Assembly (NCBI RefSeq): GCF_015291665.1 | Contig: NZ_CP030049.1 | Location: 744,001 to 808,000, forward strand | DNA from: Bradyrhizobium sp. CCBAU 53338 | GTDB taxonomy: Bacteria > Pseudomonadota > Alphaproteobacteria > Rhizobiales > Xanthobacteraceae | DNA length: 64,000 nt | Direction of reading: 5' to 3' | Shown: positions 63,851 through 64,000 of the stretch, one piece after another | How positions within the stretch are numbered: the first letter of the stretch is position 1 | Layout of the letters: the number at the start of each line of letters is the position of its first letter | Program-made: the position numbers and the translations under genes | The notes under the pieces: generated by a model | Database searches by the model: none | The model's input: only the letters and a program-made list of their open reading frames with translations | Told to the model about the DNA's origin: nothing

Positions 63851-64000
63851 GGCGTAAAACCGAAGTGTTCGTCTCAGTCGACGTTGAAACCGCCGGGCCG
63901 ATCCCCGGTGAGTACAGCCTTCTGTCGATCGGCGCCTGCGTTGTCAACGATCCGGCAAAGACCTTCTCCTGCGAATTGAAGCCGATCAATCGCAATGCCG
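63847..64000 (+). CDS. 3'-5' exonuclease, DEDDh family (3' end outside window)
   Basis: The start overlaps the effector stop (ATGA). The visible 51 residues read [20 protein letters not shown] with the exo-I Asp-x-Glu pair, then [11 protein letters not shown], clear marks of a DnaQ-like exonuclease. Such exonucleases are recorded as ancillary genes of some CBASS operons. It is distinct from the exonuclease relic at 40165. Continues beyond the right edge. Confidence 0.8.
   Translation, partial: MRRKTEVFVSVDVETAGPIPGEYSLLSIGACVVNDPAKTFSCELKPINRNA

Noticed and set aside
1..64000. CRISPR array, rRNA operon, replication origin, nod/nif genes
   Set aside because: No regularly spaced identical repeats, no rRNA-like sequence, no origin-type repeats and no symbiosis genes were seen.

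Overview
The window looks like a chromosomal accessory region or genomic island of an alphaproteobacterium. A member of the Hyphomicrobiales (Bradyrhizobium/Mesorhizobium-like) is most likely: base composition is high in GC, spermidine/opine-type ABC transporters and FAD oxidoreductases are abundant, and a pRiA4b ORF-3 family gene sits beside IS66. No rRNA, tRNA or housekeeping operon is present, so the assignment rests on gene style alone.

Region 1 (1-5700) is a decayed left flank. It holds the end of an alpha/beta hydrolase gene, a methyltransferase, a scrap of an IS21-type left end, and a minus-strand run of broken genes (permease C-terminus, periplasmic binding protein, L-asparaginase). 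The binding protein and permease scraps are relatives of the intact transporter in region 2.

Region 2 (5700-36310) is a long catabolic cluster, all on the plus strand and closed by a GntR/FCD regulator. It contains two aminotransferases, an ArgH-superfamily lyase, two MmgE/PrpD proteins, four DAO-type FAD oxidoreductases, an amidase, a two-subunit TPP-dependent 2-oxo-acid decarboxylase, an aldehyde dehydrogenase, and a Pot-type ABC transporter with two tandem binding proteins. It also contains the 5-oxoprolinase set pxpBCA, an Ldh-type reductase and a ProC-like reductase. ArgH-type C-N lyases and MmgE/PrpD epimerases are the known enzymes of iminodisuccinate/EDDS-type aminopolycarboxylate breakdown. 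My reading is therefore uptake and dismantling of an opine-like or N-(dicarboxyalkyl) amino acid; the substrate is not proven. A nine-base word, TGTATCCAA, and close variants recur in promoter positions of this cluster and upstream of the GntR gene itself. Two lesions sit inside the cluster: a biotin carboxylase gene with its middle deleted, and an MFS exporter with two one-base frameshifts.

Region 3 (36310-44530) is a junction zone of mobile-element debris. It holds an amino-acid ABC ATPase tail, an IS66 transposase tail coupled to a pRiA4b ORF-3 gene, a complete 2.48-kb IS21-family element, an exonuclease relic, a probable malonate decarboxylase scrap and a collapsed integrase. Between these lies a tight three-gene minus-strand operon: a stand-alone tetrapyrrole-methylase-fold methyltransferase, a 73-residue helical protein and a 553-residue membrane protein. 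It has the layout of a split-borosin-like RiPP locus, but this is unproven.

Region 4 (44530-64000) is a defence island. In order it has a truncated DncV-like CBASS cyclase, a GFA-family gene, protease relics, a Fic protein, an AbiE toxin-antitoxin pair, a Mrr-like nuclease, an AAA_13 ATPase broken by an IS and a stop codon, a DUF2130 protein and a second AbiE pair. It ends with a type III CBASS operon (cyclase, HORMA, TRIP13, SLOG plus TIR-like effector, exonuclease running off the window). A divergent gene encodes an XRE domain fused to an ImmA/IrrE metallopeptidase, a one-chain version of the CapH-CapP regulator pair, followed by a PIN-domain gene. The cyclase frame is broken by a 2-nt loss exactly at the GS active-site motif.

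At least eight otherwise well preserved genes are interrupted by a one- or two-base indel that, if undone, restores full family length. This is either recent decay or base-level error in the assembly, and it decides whether several systems here are alive.
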